NCBI GenBank assembly: GCA_016200955.1
Contig: JACQDU010000544.1
Location: 1 to 8,723, forward strand
Reading direction: 5' to 3'
DNA length: 8,723 nt
From: a bacterium
GTDB taxonomy: Bacteria; Planctomycetota; J058; JACQDU01
The notes beneath the pieces are model-generated. The model made no database searches and had not been told where the DNA came from. It was given only the letters and a program-made list of their open reading frames with translations. A program made the translations under genes and the position numbers. Shown in pieces: positions 6,113-8,723 of the stretch. Each line of letters begins with the position of its first letter. Position 1 is the first letter of the stretch.

Positions 6113-7779
6113 TTGCCGCCCTTGACCTCGACCCTGACGACGGACTTCTCGGAAGCGGCCGTCGAGGAGCTCGCGGTCGCCACGTCGGCGGCGGAGTGCT
6201 CCTTCTTCGTGGGCCTGAGGGCGTCGCCGTTCTTCAGGTTCTCGAGAGCGCGGTAAGGGCCGATCACGACCTGGTCGTTCGCGTCGAGGCCCTGCTTCAC
6301 CTCGACGTGGTCGCCGTCCGAGACTCCGAGCTGGACGGCGCGCACGACCGCCTTGTCTCCCTCGCAGACAAAGATGCAGTCGACCTTGTCGTCGGAGCGC
6401 TGGCTCCCGGCGGCGCCGTTCGCGTTCGCGCCGGCACTTCCGTTGGCCGAGAGCCACGTCGCCTTCGCGAGCACTCCTTCGGGGAGGTCCTTCTTCGCTC
6501 GCTGGACGGTGGCCTGGGACGGGAGGCGGATCGCGTCGTCCGCGGAGGTCCTCGTCTCGATGTCGACGTTCGAGCTCATGTCCGGGCGAAGGCGTTCGTC
6601 CTTGGGAGAGATGAGGATCCTCACGCGGAAGCTCTTGGTCTCCTCGTTCGAGACCTTCTGGGCGCGGTTCGCGACGTCGACGACCTTCCCCGTGAGGCGC
6701 AGGTCGTCTCCGAGAGCGTTCACGCGCACGCGGACCGGCTGGCCCTCTCTCACTTTCACGACGTCGCCCTCGTCCACGTCGGCGTAGGCGTACATGTGAG
6801 CCATGTCGGAGACGATGTAGTGCGTCGTGTCCGCCGTGCGGCCGTCGCCTCGCCCGACGAGGGAGCCCCAGTTCACGTTCCTCTGCGTGATGACGCCGTC
6901 AATGGGAGAGCGGACCTCGCATCGAGCGCGGTCGCGGCGCGCCCGGTCGAGCGCGACCTGGCCGGCCGTCACGTCGGCCTTGCTCCGGTCGCAGTGAGTC
7001 TTCGCGCTGTCGAGCGCCTTCGCGGAGGAGACCTTCCCGTCCTCGGCCTCGCGGAGCTTGGCCGCGAGGACCTCCTTCGCGATCCCGAGCTCCTTGTCGG
7101 TGGTCGAGAGGGAGATCTCCTCGACGCGCTGCTCCGCCTCGGCGGCCTCGACGTCCTCCTTCTTCCCGACGTTCTGGGAGAGCATCTCCTTCGCTCGCGC
7201 GAGCTTCGCGCCCGCGTTGTCGAGCTGGGCGCGCGCCTTCTCGGCCGAGAGCTCGCTCACGCGGATCCTCAGGCGAGCGTCGGTGACGGCGGCGGCTTCC
7301 TTCTGCGTCTCCTCGACCTTGTGCTCGGCCTCGCGCATCTCGGCCTCGGCCTCGAGGAGAGCGGCCTTGCGCCGGGCGAGCTCGAGCTCGGCTTCCTGGA
7401 CCTTGTCGTCCCACTCGATCGGGTCGAGCTTGAAGATCACGTCGTTCGCCTTGACCTGGGCTCCCTCGTCCAGGCAGAGCTCGACGATCTTCCCCTCGAA
7501 GGGAGCGCCAACGGCGACTTCCCCGCCGGACTTGATCGCGGCCGGAGCGTGGACGACCTCGGCGATCCTCCCGCGAGTCGGCGCCTGCACGTCCACGGGC
7601 GCTCCGGCGGCGCCGAACGTGAACGAGAAGCCTCCGGGCTTCTCCTTGCCGGCGGGCTCGTCCTTTCTCGATGAAGCGGAGGAGGACGAGAGCCACGCGG
7701 GACGCACGAGAGCCAGGAAGAAGGCAGCGAGGACCGTCGCGGAGACGATGACGCGCGTGCGCTTGGTTCGCTCGAACAT
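6109..7779 (-). CDS. HlyD/MacA-family periplasmic adaptor (membrane fusion) protein
   Basis: 556 aa, clearly longer than a usual MacA (roughly 370-400). An N-terminal membrane anchor (10-30) is followed by a Ser/Lys-rich linker. The two lipoyl half-motifs are at about 70-120 (GAPFEGKIVELCLDEGAQVKA) and 288-308 (VRSPIDGVITQR). Between them lies a long Ala/Glu/Lys/Arg-rich alpha-helical hairpin (about 122-285), which explains part of the extra length. A beta-barrel domain (about 318-415) and a membrane-proximal domain (about 465-525, ending GLDANDQVVIGPY and ALENLKNGDALRP) follow, with a Ser/Ala-rich tail. A low-complexity Gly/Asn/Ala insert lies near 445-462. The adaptor links an inner-membrane permease to the outer parts of an export complex. 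ATG 7779 is 3 bases after the Yip1 gene and has an AAGGTGG just upstream; its stop overlaps the permease start. Confidence 0.94.
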   Translation of the reverse strand: MFERTKRTRVIVSATVLAAFFLALVRPAWLSSSSASSRKDEPAGKEKPGGFSFTFGAAGAPVDVQAPTRGRIAEVVHAPAAIKSGGEVAVGAPFEGKIVELCLDEGAQVKANDVIFKLDPIEWDDKVQEAELELARRKAALLEAEAEMREAEHKVEETQKEAAAVTDARLRIRVSELSAEKARAQLDNAGAKLARAKEMLSQNVGKKEDVEAAEAEQRVEEISLSTTDKELGIAKEVLAAKLREAEDGKVSSAKALDSAKTHCDRSKADVTAGQVALDRARRDRARCEVRSPIDGVITQRNVNWGSLVGRGDGRTADTTHYIVSDMAHMYAYADVDEGDVVKVREGQPVRVRVNALGDDLRLTGKVVDVANRAQKVSNEETKSFRVRILISPKDERLRPDMSSNVDIETRTSADDAIRLPSQATVQRAKKDLPEGVLAKATWLSANGSAGANANGAAGSQRSDDKVDCIFVCEGDKAVVRAVQLGVSDGDHVEVKQGLDANDQVVIGPYRALENLKNGDALRPTKKEHSAADVATASSSTAASEKSVVRVEVKGGK

Positions 7780-7782
7780 CTC

Positions 7783-8723
7783 TCAGCCCACCTTGCTCAT
7801 GGCCGCGCCGACCGCGGCCCATGCGAGGAACATGCTCCACGAGAGCCCCTGGATCCCGATCGTGAACAGGGCCGCGCGGCGCGGCTTCACGCCGAGCCCG
7901 ACCGAGAGCCCGATCCCGAGGAGGACCGTGTGCCAGATCGCGATCGGATCCACGAGCGACAGCGCCGAGACGGCGAGGATGCTCGTGATCGGGTCCGCGG
8001 CGTTCGCGAGGCTCGTCGTGGCCGCGGGGTTCCCGAGCACCGTCGCGAGCGCCAGGACCGCATAGCCCGCGATCATCACCATCTTCGCGTGAGCGGCGAC
8101 GACGATCGACCGGATCAGGTCGCGCTTGCCTCCGAGCATCCAGGCGGCGACGAACATCACGAGCCCGACGCCGACGATCGAGAGGAGCGTCCCGATCCAC
8201 GGCCAGCCGACCTCCGCGCCCTTCGCGATGAACGCGCCCCACTTCGCGGGCACGGAGTCGTCCCGGATCGTCTCGAGGAACATGCGCCGTTGCTGCTCGC
8301 TCATGTGCTCGAGCTGGCGGTTCCATTCAACCTGGTAGATCGCCGTGAGGTCGTGAAGGCCGACTCTCAGGATTCCCTTGACCGTGCCGACGGCGGCGAC
8401 CGCGAGCCACGGCGCTCCCCAGCCCCAGCTCGCGTCGAGCGCGCGGAAGGTCTCTACGGGAGAGAAGAGGACTCCGAGCAACCGCTCCTTGAGAGGAGGC
8501 ACGAGCTCGGGGCCCGCGGGAGCCGCGCGCGAGACGGCCACCGGACGGGCGAGCGAGGGCTCGACCGGTCCGCCGATCTGCACCCTGTCGGGCGCGTCGG
8601 CTCGCGACGGCGCCTCGCGCGCGGGCGCGGTGTCAGGCGGAGGCGAATTCGCCTCACGCACGGCAGGGGGCGGGGGAGAGTGAGCCGCAGGCGAGCTCTC
8701 CCCACGCAGAGCGGCAGGCGGGG
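7783..8723 (-). CDS. Yip1-family (DUF1282-like) multi-pass membrane protein, probably 5' partial
   Basis: The membrane part is complete. From GTG 8661 (292 aa), a Pro/Ala-rich disordered N-terminus (1-55) leads to LLGVLFSPVETFRAL (61-75), the typical opening of Yip1 proteins in bacteria, and then about five hydrophobic segments (84-101, 153-175, 187-210, 239-258, 264-288). GTG 8661 has no purine-rich ribosome site: the bases before it are nearly all pyrimidine on the coding strand. The frame stays open, with the same Pro/Ala composition, to the window edge, so the real start may lie outside; 8661 is the fallback. Bacterial Yip1 proteins have no settled function but are often found beside MacAB-like transporters. 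Here the gene ends 3 bases before the adaptor start, which indicates a shared transcript with the adaptor and permease. Confidence 0.82.
   Translation of the reverse strand, partial: PPAALRGESSPAAHSPPPPAVREANSPPPDTAPAREAPSRADAPDRVQIGGPVEPSLARPVAVSRAAPAGPELVPPLKERLLGVLFSPVETFRALDASWGWGAPWLAVAAVGTVKGILRVGLHDLTAIYQVEWNRQLEHMSEQQRRMFLETIRDDSVPAKWGAFIAKGAEVGWPWIGTLLSIVGVGLVMFVAAWMLGGKRDLIRSIVVAAHAKMVMIAGYAVLALATVLGNPAATTSLANAADPITSILAVSALSLVDPIAIWHTVLLGIGLSVGLGVKPRRAALFTIGIQGLSWSMFLAWAAVGAAMSKVG

Noticed and set aside
6113..6457. An N-terminal extension of the permease into the adaptor gene
   Set aside because: The extension is Arg-rich shadow sequence. The family's N-terminus matches the GTG at 6112.
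4865..7674. Long + strand open frames opposite the permease and adaptor genes
   Set aside because: They mirror recognisable minus-strand genes and have compositions typical of antisense frames in high-GC DNA.
1..8723. tRNA, rRNA, CRISPR array, riboswitch or phage/IS gene
   Set aside because: I saw no cloverleaf, regular repeat-spacer pattern, known aptamer core, transposase or integrase motif on either strand by eye; a covariance-model search was not possible.

Overview
The window is very GC-rich, with a strong preference for G or C at third codon positions (CTC Leu, GAG Glu, AAG Lys), so most antisense and off-frame reading frames are open by chance. It looks like a chromosomal segment from a high-GC environmental bacterium. 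The envelope-type genes and the intergenic purine-rich repeats would suit a planctomycete-, acidobacterium- or myxobacterium-like lineage, but no marker gene fixes the taxonomy and I do not commit to one. I see no tRNA, rRNA, CRISPR array, transposase or phage gene.

Left part (1-1992, + strand): a tight three-gene operon with overlapping ends. It encodes (i) the C-terminal part of a TIGR04222-like membrane protein ending in a Gly/Cys tail with seven cysteines, (ii) a DUF692 / multinuclear iron oxidase (MNIO) family enzyme with the family's metal-ligand motifs intact, and (iii) a 168-aa protein that looks like the small helical partner often encoded beside MNIO enzymes. My inference is a RiPP-like modification cassette in which the membrane protein's Cys/Gly tail is the substrate. 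This is the most interesting system in the window.

Middle (1993-2366): a gene-free convergent junction of about 370 bases. It holds an 8-nt-period CACGRAG-type tandem repeat, a roughly 118-base imperfect inverted repeat built from about eight CGCGGAG-like units, a small pair of mutually exclusive hairpins, and a GACACC/GGTGTC hairpin that could terminate transcription from either side.

Right part (2367-8723, - strand; read from right to left): a Yip1-family multi-pass membrane protein (5' end probably outside the window), a long HlyD/MacA-like periplasmic adaptor and a MacB-like ABC permease are packed end to end and probably form one transcript. After a 125-base gap comes a 796-aa single-pass membrane protein with a C-terminal CAP/SCP domain. 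The adaptor and permease should form part of a MacAB-like tripartite export or envelope complex, but no ATPase gene lies in the window. The CAP protein may be a separate unit. Nothing in the sequence directly ties the MNIO cassette to the transporter, since they are on opposite strands and converge.
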